Shown one piece after another: positions 40,585-49,255 of a DNA stretch of 64,000 nt (position 1 is the first letter of the stretch; every line of letters begins with the position of its first letter). The stretch comes from Actinomycetes bacterium. GTDB lineage: Bacteria > Actinomycetota > Acidimicrobiia > Acidimicrobiales > Acidimicrobiaceae. The stretch is from assembly GCA_021805205.1 (NCBI GenBank), contig JAJZFV010000002.1, positions 1 to 64,000 of the forward strand. Direction: 5' to 3'. The translations under genes were made by a program, and so were the position numbers. The notes below the pieces were generated by a model that had not been told where the DNA came from, did not search any database, and worked only from the letters and a program-made list of their open reading frames with translations.

Positions 40585-40962
40585 ATGCGCATAGTTATTG
40601 CTGACGATTCAGACGACTACCGTGAGGCCTTGGTGCATGCGATCGATGGGTGCCCCGACCTAAGTGTGGTGGGAGCCGCTCGCAATGGAGCCGAGCTAAT
40701 TGCAATTTGCAATGCTGAACACCCCGATATCGCGATGACCGACCTTCGAATGCCGATTTTAGATGGGATAAGTGCGATCCGCGAGATATCTAAGGATAGC
40801 CCGCGGACTCTCCTAGTTGCATTCTCTACCGCAAATTCGGCGCCAATCCGCCACGAAGCCATGGCCGCAGGTGCCCACATCTTCTTTCCAAAAGATCAAG
40901 CGATGATCGCACTCAGAACTCTTAGTAAGGCCTACGAAGAGCACTTCAAGGACGCAATCTAA
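40585..40962 (+). CDS. Stand-alone receiver-domain response regulator
   Basis: A CheY-like protein of 125 residues if started at ATG 40585 (MRIVIADDSDDYREAL); an ATG at 40531 lies inside a repeat array and would add 18 residues with no match. Key residues are present: Asp pair in IADDSDD, phospho-acceptor in PDIAMTDLRMPILDG near 54, Thr in FST near 83 and Lys in FFPKDQ near 105. There is no output domain, so it must act through protein contacts. It is convergent with the sugar kinase gene and may serve the nearby CHASE3 kinase. Confidence 0.87.
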   Translation: MRIVIADDSDDYREALVHAIDGCPDLSVVGAARNGAELIAICNAEHPDIAMTDLRMPILDGISAIREISKDSPRTLLVAFSTANSAPIRHEAMAAGAHIFFPKDQAMIALRTLSKAYEEHFKDAI

Positions 40963-40975
40963 CCCGTTAACAGTT

Positions 40976-41953
40976 CTAGACCAGTACCGAGACAACATCA
41001 CGCTCTAGACGCGCGCCAAAGTGAGATATGATCTCGCCAGCACACACGTTGCCAAAGCGACAGCAACTAGCAAGGTCGCGACCTAAGTATTTGCCATAGA
41101 GATAACCTGCGGCGAAGAGGTCACCGGCGCCGGTGGTATCTACGACGACACTTGCTTCGGTAGTCGTCATTGATAGCTCTCCACCCGCTACGACGATCGA
41201 ACCCCTCTCCCCAAGGGTAACTACGACCTCGGCGACGAACTGAGACACCTGCTTACCGGCGACCTCGGAACTCTCGACATTGCATAACCCCAAGATCTCG
41301 GCCTCATTCGCAAACAATAGCGATATCCGGCCACTTCGAATGATCTCCCAGATTCGCTTGCGATGTCGGTCCACCAGAAAGAAGTCGGAGAGGGTCAGGG
41401 CTACCTTCAGATCTGAGCGATCGCTGGCCAAAACCTTGCTTATGGTCCGGTCGCCACTCGGAGAATCAAGCAAATAGCCTTCCAGGTAGACAAGCTTCTC
41501 CTCACTTCCTACCTCGCCCAGTACCTCATCGAGGTCGAAATTGTCCGAAAATTTTGCCGATGACCCAAGGTTGGTGAACATCGTTCGCTGTCCGTCTTCA
41601 GTCACTACTACAATGCAGTGTCCAGTCGAACCGTTAACTTCTGCGTTAGATAGATTTTGAAATGCAACCCCGGTGCTAACAAGATCCTCGACGTAAGCCG
41701 TTCCAAAACTATCGCTAGCCACTACCCCCATAAACGTAGGAGCTGTGCCAAATTTACCTAAGGCAGCGAGAGTGTTTCCTACCGATCCTCCAGATGAGAA
41801 CCTACTAGGTGAAAAAAAGTTCAGCAAGTTGCGAGACTCTTCCTCGCTAATCAGCGTCATCGAACCTGCGTCGATATTCAACTTGCTAAGAACATCACCA
41901 TTGGACTCAACAAAAAGATCCATAATTGCATGTCCAACGCCAAAAATCCTCAT
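40976..41953 (-). CDS. PfkB-family carbohydrate/nucleoside kinase
   Basis: A ribokinase-fold kinase of 325 residues from ATG 41953, which has TTGGAG 6 bases upstream. The N-terminal FGVGHAIMDLFVE and SGGSVGNTLAALGKFG near 55 are the PfkB substrate-side motifs; VDTTGAGDLFAAGYLYG near 275 is PfkB signature 2 with the catalytic Asp. The sequence resembles the adenosine kinase/ribokinase group (SGGSxGNT), but the substrate (adenosine, ribose, fructose) cannot be fixed. It is divergent from the aminopeptidase gene and convergent with the receiver gene. Confidence 0.88.
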   Translation of the reverse strand: MRIFGVGHAIMDLFVESNGDVLSKLNIDAGSMTLISEEESRNLLNFFSPSRFSSGGSVGNTLAALGKFGTAPTFMGVVASDSFGTAYVEDLVSTGVAFQNLSNAEVNGSTGHCIVVVTEDGQRTMFTNLGSSAKFSDNFDLDEVLGEVGSEEKLVYLEGYLLDSPSGDRTISKVLASDRSDLKVALTLSDFFLVDRHRKRIWEIIRSGRISLLFANEAEILGLCNVESSEVAGKQVSQFVAEVVVTLGERGSIVVAGGELSMTTTEASVVVDTTGAGDLFAAGYLYGKYLGRDLASCCRFGNVCAGEIISHFGARLERDVVSVLV

Positions 41954-42117
41954 CTTGATCTCCAACTCTTTTTCAACTGCACTCCAATATTATCGATTGA
42001 CTAACCCAGCAACGTTTGGACTGGCCCTTCACATCAAAACGAATAGAGCAAATCTTTGCGGACTCAGCCGGTAAAGATAGTGCACTCAATCGTGAATTTT
42101 CTACTACGGTAGGGTAG

Positions 42118-44658
42118 GTGACTCAAGAACCATATCGCTTATACGAATATCTGAAACCACTGAACTACAACCTATATTTGGCACCCGACATCGAGCAGGC
42201 AACGTTCAGCGGCCGAGTAGAGATCGACTGTCAACTCCATGTTCCAGCTTCAAATTTCAGGCTTAACTACGCCGAACTTGAGTTTGCAGCGATCGTAGTC
42301 GAGCAGAACGGAAACTCTATCGGCATATCTCACAGCCTCGATGAGGAGAACGAAATCATCGAGATAACCACTGCGACCCAACTTTCACCAGGTACGGTGA
42401 GGATTCTGATCGACTTTACAGGCATACTAAACGACAAGTTAGCCGGCTTCTACAAGAGCCATTATCGCGACGCAGAAGGAAATAATGTAGCTATTGCTAC
42501 AACTCAATTTGAATCGACCGATGCACGTAGAGCATTCCCTTGCTTCGATGAGCCAGCCTTCAAGGCTACCTTTGAGATCTCTCTCGAAATTGAAAAGGAT
42601 CATCTCGCAATCTCAAATGGTGCCGAGATCTCGCAAAGGCAACTGGATAACGGCAAAAAATTGGTCGTCTTTGAAAAGACAATGAAGATGTCGACCTATC
42701 TTGTTGCATTCGTGGTTGGAAGACTCGAAGCAACTGCGCCCAAAGTGGTGCGAGGAGTTCCAATAAGGGTAGTGCATAGACCAGGGTGGGGAGAAAAGAC
42801 CGCCTTTGCCATCAAAGTTGCAGAACACTCCCTCAATTTCTTCACCGACTTCTTCGGGATCGAATATCCCGGAACCAAGATGGACCTCATTGCCATACCC
42901 GACTTTGCAGCCGGTGCAATGGAAAACTTGGGTGCAATCACCTTTCGCGAACCACTCGTAGTGATCGAAGAGGAGACAGCATCTCAACCGGAACTCGAAC
43001 GAGCAGTTGACGTTATCGCTCATGAGATAGCTCACATGTGGTTCGGAGATCTAGCCACCATGAAGTGGTGGAACGGGATCTGGCTAAATGAAGCCTTTGC
43101 CACATATATGGAGATTCTCTGTTGCGACGCCTTCGAACCCAAGTGGAAGAGGTGGGTCTCCTTTGGCGTCTCCAAGGGTCGAGCCCAAGACGTCGACGCC
43201 CTCCATTCAACAAGGCCCATAGAGTTTCCTGTCAACCATCCGCGAGACTGTTGGGGGATGTTTGATCTCCTCACCTACGAAAAGGGTGGAAGCGTATTAC
43301 GTATGCTCGAGCGCTTCATCGGAATTGAGAAGTTTCGTGCTGGGGTTTCGAACTACCTTCGCAAATACTCATATGCCAATGCAGAAACCACAGATCTATG
43401 GGATGCCATTGAAGAGGCCGAAGATGCCCCAATACGTTCGATAATGGACTCCTGGGTATTTCAAGGTGGAATACCGCTAGTCTCAGTCGAGAAGGTACCT
43501 AATGGTTTTAGGCTAACCCAAAGGCCATACAGCTTCATCGAACAAGGCGATCTAGAGTCTTCTATAGGATCTATATGGCAAATTCCAATAGGCGTTCGAT
43601 CCCCATCTGGAAACACCGACCTCAAGGTACTGCTCGAAGGTCCTTCGATCGAGATTGCCTCCGACGAAGAGGCGCTGATCGTAAATGCTCATGGTGATGG
43701 CTACTTCCACGTGAAGTATTCTCCAGAGATTCTTAACGACCTTACGCAACATCTAGGATCTCTCGAAGAGATCGAAGCATTCAACCTCATATCCGACTCC
43801 TTTACATTTGTTCTTGGCAACGAGATGGAGATCAACGACTTCTTCGAACTAGCAAAGGCGTACCGAAGAGCGGGAATCATCGAATCTTCGATCGACACTA
43901 TTATTGCTCGCGCCCTTGGTGCATACGCCAAGGCACTCGGTGATGCAGGCAACTCAAGTGTTATCGATTTGGCACACGATCTCTTTGGGCCAGTTCTAGA
44001 GAGTCTTGGCTTTGAAAGCACAGAGAGCGACACGGCCTCTCAAAGCGCCTCGCGAAGGAGGGCTTTAGATATCCTAGGTACAGTAGGGCAAAATCAAGAG
44101 GTCATTGAATTTGCAAACGCCCAGTTCCGACTCGATATGTCGCACGAGAAGCGCCTCGATCCCGCGATTGCGGCGTCGATCATAGCGATAGTCGCCTACA
44201 ACGGCGACGAGGCTGACTACGCCTTCATCCTCGATCGCTATCGCAATGCACAAGATCCAGTCGAAGAGCAACGGTATCTAAGCGGCCTTAGTGAATTCAA
44301 AGACCTTTCGCTTATCGATCGAACCCTCTCCCTTTCGATTACCGAAATTCGAAGCCAAGATGCACCATTCGTACTCTCGTCGATGCTAGGTTCATCGGCC
44401 GCGGGAGAGGTTGCGTTCGACTTTATACGCACCAACTACTCAAAACTTCTCGAGATCTTTCCGGCTGCTGCTTTGCCGAGAATGTTCGAAGGAGCATCTT
44501 CGCTCTATGGCCCAAGCATCAGCGCACGTTCATCAGAAGTTAGAAACTTCCTAAATAGTGTCTCCCTTCCTGAGGCTGGAAAGCGACTGACGCAGATAAA
44601 AGAGCGCTTTGAGGTAAATCAGTTATTGAGCAACCGGATTCGTTCCAGTATCAAATAG
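42118..44658 (+). CDS. pepN: M1-family zinc aminopeptidase
   Basis: An 846-residue cytoplasmic aminopeptidase of the ERAP/Ape2-like bacterial group. It starts at GTG 42118. The N-terminal beta-sandwich (about 1-190) is followed by the thermolysin-like domain with GAMENLGAITFRE near 264 (substrate amino-group recognition) and the zinc site HEIAHMWFGD...NEAF near 300-330, with catalytic Glu. A C-terminal helical ERAP1-like domain (about 520-840) is present. It removes N-terminal residues from peptides, feeding amino-acid recycling. It stands alone; a strong terminator follows at 44689. Confidence 0.94.
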   Translation: MTQEPYRLYEYLKPLNYNLYLAPDIEQATFSGRVEIDCQLHVPASNFRLNYAELEFAAIVVEQNGNSIGISHSLDEENEIIEITTATQLSPGTVRILIDFTGILNDKLAGFYKSHYRDAEGNNVAIATTQFESTDARRAFPCFDEPAFKATFEISLEIEKDHLAISNGAEISQRQLDNGKKLVVFEKTMKMSTYLVAFVVGRLEATAPKVVRGVPIRVVHRPGWGEKTAFAIKVAEHSLNFFTDFFGIEYPGTKMDLIAIPDFAAGAMENLGAITFREPLVVIEEETASQPELERAVDVIAHEIAHMWFGDLATMKWWNGIWLNEAFATYMEILCCDAFEPKWKRWVSFGVSKGRAQDVDALHSTRPIEFPVNHPRDCWGMFDLLTYEKGGSVLRMLERFIGIEKFRAGVSNYLRKYSYANAETTDLWDAIEEAEDAPIRSIMDSWVFQGGIPLVSVEKVPNGFRLTQRPYSFIEQGDLESSIGSIWQIPIGVRSPSGNTDLKVLLEGPSIEIASDEEALIVNAHGDGYFHVKYSPEILNDLTQHLGSLEEIEAFNLISDSFTFVLGNEMEINDFFELAKAYRRAGIIESSIDTIIARALGAYAKALGDAGNSSVIDLAHDLFGPVLESLGFESTESDTASQSASRRRALDILGTVGQNQEVIEFANAQFRLDMSHEKRLDPAIAASIIAIVAYNGDEADYAFILDRYRNAQDPVEEQRYLSGLSEFKDLSLIDRTLSLSITEIRSQDAPFVLSSMLGSSAAGEVAFDFIRTNYSKLLEIFPAAALPRMFEGASSLYGPSISARSSEVRNFLNSVSLPEAGKRLTQIKERFEVNQLLSNRIRSSIK

Positions 44659-44688
44659 CCCCGTCTCTTTGCGGTAAACGTTTAGTAA

Positions 44689-44733
44689 AATGGCCGCCAC
44701 ATCAGAATTATCTGTGGTGGCGGCCATTAACTT
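44689..44733 (+). terminator. Terminator-like hairpin after the aminopeptidase gene
   Basis: AATGGCCGCCAC (44689-44700) and GTGGCGGCCATT (44717-44728) form a perfect 12-bp G+C-rich stem with a 16-base loop. On the plus strand it is followed only by AACTTT, so termination efficiency is uncertain; the reverse strand has TTTTAC. Confidence 0.65.
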
Positions 44734-44785
44734 TACTCATAAAGGCTGCAATGGGATGAATCAAGCCGCCCAGCGGGGAGGAAAA

Positions 44786-45469
44786 ATGGAAGACCGACAA
44801 ACTGTTCTAGTCGTCGACGATGAGGTGGCGCTGCGTCGGATCCTTGTAAGTTACCTCAAAAAAGAGGGTTTCAACGTCTTAGAAGCCGCAGACGCCCAAG
44901 GGGCATTGACCATCTTTGAACGACAGCAGGTAGATATCGCGCTTTTGGATGTGATGATGCCCGGGATGGACGGATTCGAACTCGTTAAGGCAATACGGCG
45001 AAAGAGTGATATCCCACTACTCATGGTTACGGCAAAGGGTGAGGAGAGCTCTCGGGTCGCTGGACTTGAGATAGGAGCCGATGACTACATCTCCAAACCA
45101 TTTTCAGCTCCTGAGGTTGTAGCTCGAGTCAGGGCCCACCTTCGCCGAGCGAGCGGCGCCCTCTCAGAAACCACGACCGACACCATCATCAAGGTTGGCA
45201 GTGCGTTAATCATCGATCCGAATTCGCGACGATGCGTGGTGGAAGGAAAGGACGTCGATCTCTCACGGCGCGAGTTTGATCTCATCTTGAAGCTCGCAAC
45301 GTCACCAGGCAAAGTGTTCACGCGAGAGGCCTTACTGCTGGCTGCATGGGGCACCACCTATATAACCGAAAAGACAATAGACGTACACGTTGCCTCGCTG
45401 CGCAAGAAGTTAGGTGATTCAGCTACCATCACATCGCTGCGCGGAGTTGGATACAGACTTGACGCCTGA
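44786..45469 (+). CDS. OmpR/PhoB-type response regulator
   Basis: A DNA-binding regulator of 227 residues from ATG 44786, directly behind GGGGAGG; an upstream ATG at 44690 lies inside the terminator hairpin and is rejected. The receiver (about 5-118) has VVDDEVALRR, Asp in VDIALLDVMMPGMDG near 54, Thr in MVTAKGEE near 84 and Lys in DDYISKPFSAPE near 104. The winged helix (about 135-225) contains LSRREFDLILKLATSPGKVFTREALL and VASLRKKLGDSATITSLRGVGYRL. The partner kinase gene overlaps its end. Confidence 0.93.
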   Translation: MEDRQTVLVVDDEVALRRILVSYLKKEGFNVLEAADAQGALTIFERQQVDIALLDVMMPGMDGFELVKAIRRKSDIPLLMVTAKGEESSRVAGLEIGADDYISKPFSAPEVVARVRAHLRRASGALSETTTDTIIKVGSALIIDPNSRRCVVEGKDVDLSRREFDLILKLATSPGKVFTREALLLAAWGTTYITEKTIDVHVASLRKKLGDSATITSLRGVGYRLDA

Positions 45470-46796
45470 GAATACTTCGAATCATGCTCCGCGGAGACGG
45501 GTAAAGTCGATTCGTTCTCGCGTCTTGTCCGTACTCTTTCTCACCGGTGCAATCGGGATTATCGTCTCGTTTACCTTAGCTACCCAATTAACCCGCATCA
45601 GTCAAAGAACTGACTTGAAGCAGACCTCTCAAACCATCGCCACCGCTGTCCTGCAGCTTGTACAGAATCACGCCTCACAACAGGCGATAGACGACACCAC
45701 TGATGCAGCTAAGGGGTACTACGTAGCCGTCTACACCAACGGGAAGAAGACCTTCTCGACACCGGAGACTTCCAAACTTGGTGGCCAGGTCACCTCGACC
45801 ACAACTTCGGTTAACGGAATCTACAAAGTGCTAGTAGTGGCACCGCACGCCGACCCAACCCCAGTAAGCGCCGAGCTAACCGCGATTAGTGCGGTAGTGA
45901 TTATCGGAGTTCTAATAGGGGCATTTTGGGCGACCTCGATCATCGCTCGCGAGATTGGAAATTCCGTCGAAGCTACCACCAAGGTGGTTTCTCGTATCGA
46001 ATCTGGTGACCTCAGTGCTAGGATCGAAAGCGCATTACCCCCCGAGTTTGACAGACTCGCCTCGGCTTTCGACAGGATGGCGAAGACGCTCGAAGAGGGG
46101 GATGAGGAGCAGCGCCGGTTCCTATCAGATCTAGCCCATGAAATTGCTACTCCGATCGGCGCTGTTAGCGGCCTGGCGATTGCCATAGCAGATCACATTA
46201 TCGACGATTCAGATGAAATTGAGGAGGCTTCATCACTTATCTCATCTGAGACTAAGCGCATTCGATCGCTCCTTGACGATCTCAGATCTCTCAACCAGCT
46301 CGAATTTCTCGAGACCGTATCAAGGGAGGACTTCAGTGCCGTCGAGCTCACTCGCTCTCTCCACGGAAGGTTCATCAACTCCGCTCGCGAAAATTCAATT
46401 CAAATAGAGATCGACACCGAGGAGGCACAGATGCACCAAGATAGGCGACTTATCGAAATGGTCTTAAACAACTTTATGACAAATGCGATACGGTACTCCA
46501 ACGAGAATTCAACTATCAATATCACCGGAAAAAATCAAAGTGACGACTTCTATCGAGTAACAGTTGCTGACCAAGGAATAGGGATCAAAGAAGAGGAGCT
46601 GACCAAGATCTTCGAGCGCCTCTACCGAGTCGACGAGGCTCGCGACAGAGAGCGAGGGGGGAGCGGCCTTGGGCTTGCAATCGCTCGCAGAGCATCTTTA
46701 AACGTCGGAGGACACATTGAGGTCGAATCGACATACCAACAAGGATCCTCGTTCTCGCTAATATTTCCCAAATCAATTCAAGATGGCGATCGATGA
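45459..46796 (+). CDS. Sensor histidine kinase, partner of the OmpR-type regulator
   Basis: A membrane kinase of about 445 residues, most likely starting at TTG 45459, overlapping the regulator gene by 11 bp. Two membrane helices (about 20-42 and 145-168) flank a short extracellular sensor region. A HAMP domain (about 168-220) is followed by HisKA with the phospho-His in FLSDLAHEIATPIGAVSGL and a canonical HATPase with N box NFMTNAIRYSN, DQGIGIKEE and GSGLGLAIARR. The overlap shows that it is the cognate partner. The signal is unknown. The methyltransferase gene begins 14 bp behind it. Confidence 0.92.
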   Translation: MTPENTSNHAPRRRVKSIRSRVLSVLFLTGAIGIIVSFTLATQLTRISQRTDLKQTSQTIATAVLQLVQNHASQQAIDDTTDAAKGYYVAVYTNGKKTFSTPETSKLGGQVTSTTTSVNGIYKVLVVAPHADPTPVSAELTAISAVVIIGVLIGAFWATSIIAREIGNSVEATTKVVSRIESGDLSARIESALPPEFDRLASAFDRMAKTLEEGDEEQRRFLSDLAHEIATPIGAVSGLAIAIADHIIDDSDEIEEASSLISSETKRIRSLLDDLRSLNQLEFLETVSREDFSAVELTRSLHGRFINSARENSIQIEIDTEEAQMHQDRRLIEMVLNNFMTNAIRYSNENSTINITGKNQSDDFYRVTVADQGIGIKEEELTKIFERLYRVDEARDRERGGSGLGLAIARRASLNVGGHIEVESTYQQGSSFSLIFPKSIQDGDR

Positions 46797-46810
46797 AGTA
46801 ACTTACAGGG

Positions 46811-47461
46811 ATGAATACAAATCCATTAACACCCGAGGTCCTCTCAGTCCTAGAGCGTCTTTCAACTATCAATCGAGGCTTCTTTACATTCGAAGAGGGA
46901 ATGAAGCTCTTTGAAGAGGCCAGCCTCGCCATGGCCGGTGGGTCAGGATACGCCATCGAAGTTGGCTCGTACTGCGGAACTTCGACTGCGTTTCTCGGTT
47001 TTGCCGCCAAAGCCACCGACGGATTCGTCGTCTCCGTCGATCACCATTTGGGCAGCGAAGAGAACGGACCATCGTGGGAGAGCTTCGACCAATCTCTCTA
47101 CGACCGAGAACGATCAACCATCAACACCTTGAGTAGATTTAGATCCCTGATCTACTCTCTAAGCCTCGACGAGTACGTGGCTCCAATTACCGCTTCAACT
47201 AGGGTTGCTACAAACTTTTTGAGGGATCGCGCCGATTTCATCTTCATCGACGGAGGACACGGGGAAGAGGTCGCCTTCAACGACTACTTTTCTTATGCAC
47301 CTCTAGTACGTCGAGGTGGAGTCCTTGCGATACATGACGTCTTTGAAGACCCAACCAAAGGTGGAAGGCCCCCTTTTGAGATCTACACTCGAGCCGTAAC
47401 ATCGGAGCAGTTTACTCACGTTACAAACCTAGGTTCGCTTTACTTTTTGAGGCGCCGTTAG
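46811..47461 (+). CDS. Class I SAM-dependent methyltransferase (Methyltransf_24 type)
   Basis: A 216-residue Rossmann-fold protein: SAM site AIEVGSYCGTSTAFLGFAAKA near residue 48, VSVDHHLG near 74, and FIFIDGGHGEEVAFNDYFSYAPLVRRGGVLAIHDVFED near 139, where the DGGH motif is typical of the Methyltransf_24/TylF-like group. These act on sugars or natural-product oxygens. It starts 14 bp behind the sensor kinase, and its 3' end overlaps the end of the toroid-protein gene by 4 bp. It may belong functionally with the glycosyltransferase cluster on the other strand. Confidence 0.83.
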   Translation: MNTNPLTPEVLSVLERLSTINRGFFTFEEGMKLFEEASLAMAGGSGYAIEVGSYCGTSTAFLGFAAKATDGFVVSVDHHLGSEENGPSWESFDQSLYDRERSTINTLSRFRSLIYSLSLDEYVAPITASTRVATNFLRDRADFIFIDGGHGEEVAFNDYFSYAPLVRRGGVLAIHDVFEDPTKGGRPPFEIYTRAVTSEQFTHVTNLGSLYFLRRR

Positions 47462-48537
47462 AGGCCTAGAGCGCAAAGGGCGTCGGAAAATGAAGAGGAT
47501 GAGACATCTCTCGCCACCATCTCCGAGGCGATCACGACCGCTGCAGTAGTGTAACTCGACTTCTCCCGCGGAGGAAATGTTACTCCCTGGGGCTCAACGA
47601 TACCAGTTACGTACCCTCCATCGTTTGAGCGAAATCTACTGAGGGTTGCAAAGAGTTGCCGGGCGCTATCTTCCTCCCCCACTAAAAGAGCTGCGATAGC
47701 GGCCTCCGCAGTCTCAGCGGCTGTAAACCATCTGTTCGATGCCTTGCATCGAACACCAAAGCCCCCTTCAAAGAATCGATCCTTTCCCTCTCTAAAACGT
47801 AGGTCGAGGTCGTTCTCTTCGTAGCCCGCCATGGCCAAAATGGGGTAATACCAATCCATTGCCCAATCGTAAGTCGAGGCAAACTTTTCGTCACCCGCGA
47901 CTCGATAGGAGTCTCGCAGCAGCCAAAGACACTCTTTCCAAGGCTCTGTTACCTTTGGATCTAAATTTGCAGCATCTCCGTAGACGATCGCCGCATCAAG
48001 CGAGGTCATGATCGAGCAGTTTGCCGCACGTAGAGGCCTGCCCTTCTCAAATCCATCTGGTGTAACCAAAGCGGGCAAAAGACCATCTCTTCTTTGAACC
48101 GAGACGACGTAGTTGACGGCATCGATCAGCATTTTTGTGTACGGTGCCACAAAATCTATTCCGTAGATCGATGTCAGCGCTAGTGCTCCAACTCCGAAGT
48201 AACAGATAACGTTTGGATCACGATCAGCCTCTTTAACTCCGTCGTAAAGATAGAAGTGGCAAAATGAGCCGTCCCGATTCTGTAGCTTCATCAATCCATC
48301 GAGGCCCCGCAACGCCGCGGAACTTCTTCCACCAATTGCCATGGCGATTACTGACTCAATGTGATTCCAAGGATCAATGTGGCCGCCGGCGTGCCATGGC
48401 ACAAGTCCGGATTCAAGTTGTAGCGCCTCAATCCACCTCGCACTCTCCTCGATCTCTAACTTCGTGAGAGCGAGATCGCCATTTGCAAAAGTTTCATATT
48501 GTTCGAGATCGCTACTTTGTTGCACTTGTATCATCAC
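47458..48537 (-). CDS. Alpha/alpha-toroid (prenyltransferase/squalene-oxidase-like) protein
   Basis: A 359-residue protein with repeated helix pairs and QxxDGSxC-type turns: LQLESGLVPWHAGGHIDPWNH near 40, LMKLQNRDGSFCHFYLYDG near 82, SVQRRDGLLPALVTPDG near 150 and FRSNDGGYVTG near 310. This is the pattern of terpene-cyclase/prenyltransferase toroids and some glycoside hydrolases. The catalytic DxDD motif of squalene cyclases is not visible, so cyclase activity is doubtful. Its start overlaps the methyltransferase gene by 26 bp, in the order glycosyltransferase, methyltransferase, toroid. Possibly acts on a glycan or isoprenoid carrier. Confidence 0.7.
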   Translation of the reverse strand: MMIQVQQSSDLEQYETFANGDLALTKLEIEESARWIEALQLESGLVPWHAGGHIDPWNHIESVIAMAIGGRSSAALRGLDGLMKLQNRDGSFCHFYLYDGVKEADRDPNVICYFGVGALALTSIYGIDFVAPYTKMLIDAVNYVVSVQRRDGLLPALVTPDGFEKGRPLRAANCSIMTSLDAAIVYGDAANLDPKVTEPWKECLWLLRDSYRVAGDEKFASTYDWAMDWYYPILAMAGYEENDLDLRFREGKDRFFEGGFGVRCKASNRWFTAAETAEAAIAALLVGEEDSARQLFATLSRFRSNDGGYVTGIVEPQGVTFPPREKSSYTTAAVVIASEMVARDVSSSSFSDALCALGL

Positions 48538-49252
48538 GCCTCAGATAAATTGAAAGAGATTTACCCAGTATTGGGTTGAGAAATTTGGCCTCAAACTCTT
48601 CGATCTTTGGTTGCTCACCCATCATTACCTCAACCAATTTAGAGTGATACCTCGAAACTAGGCGATTCTTACCGTTGTCGATTCCGACTACCGACTTCAG
48701 CCACCAATATGGGGTGTGTAGGCCGTGGTGGTATGAAAATCCAACGGCATCTAATCCCGCCACCTTGCACCGTTCTCGAAGTTGCGACCTTCTGTAGATC
48801 CGTATATGGCCACCTTTAGCGGAATGGTACTCCTTGGAAAGAAGCCAATTAATCAATTCTCCAAAGTAGCGCGGAACCGAAGCGGCAGCCGCTCCATTCT
48901 TCTTCAGTACTCTTTTGACCTCAGACAGTACCTTTCTATCTTCAAAGATGTGTTCAAGGACTTCACTCACAAGAATAATGTCGAAGGTCTCATCTGGGAA
49001 TGGAAGGAGGCACCCATCACCTTGGACTTGGCTAGCTCGAATCGAAAATGTACCATCTTCAAGTTCCAGATACTCCTCGGCACTCAGAATTGCACCTTGA
49101 ATTTCGAGTAAAAGGTCGTGCGCAATCTCGAAACTTACAACAGTGGCACCACGTTCGAGAGCAGCAATAGTATGGCGACCTCCACCTGCGCCTAGGTCAA
49201 GGACCAAAGTTCCATGGAGATCCCCAAAGCGATCAAGTTCGAAGGTGATCAC
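48512..49252 (-). CDS. SAM-dependent methyltransferase in the glycosyltransferase cluster
   Basis: A 246-residue protein of the Methyltransf_11 type: GTLVLDLGAGGGRHTIAALERGATVVSFEI near residue 14 is the SAM site, GDGCLLPFPDETFDIILVSEVLEHI near 78 the acidic motif IV region, and VLKKNGAAAASVPRYFGEL near 116 the post-motif. The His/Trp/Tyr-rich C-terminal half (FSYHHGLHTPYWWLKSV) suggests a specific substrate pocket. It lies 3 bp behind the glycosyltransferase gene and overlaps the toroid gene, so the three proteins probably serve one pathway. Confidence 0.85.
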   Translation of the reverse strand: MITFELDRFGDLHGTLVLDLGAGGGRHTIAALERGATVVSFEIAHDLLLEIQGAILSAEEYLELEDGTFSIRASQVQGDGCLLPFPDETFDIILVSEVLEHIFEDRKVLSEVKRVLKKNGAAAASVPRYFGELINWLLSKEYHSAKGGHIRIYRRSQLRERCKVAGLDAVGFSYHHGLHTPYWWLKSVVGIDNGKNRLVSRYHSKLVEVMMGEQPKIEEFEAKFLNPILGKSLSIYLRRDDTSATK

Positions 49253-49255
49253 GTA

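Noticed and set aside
44690-44785. Upstream start for the OmpR-type regulator
   Set aside because: It begins inside the terminator-like hairpin; ATG 44786 has GGGGAGG directly upstream.
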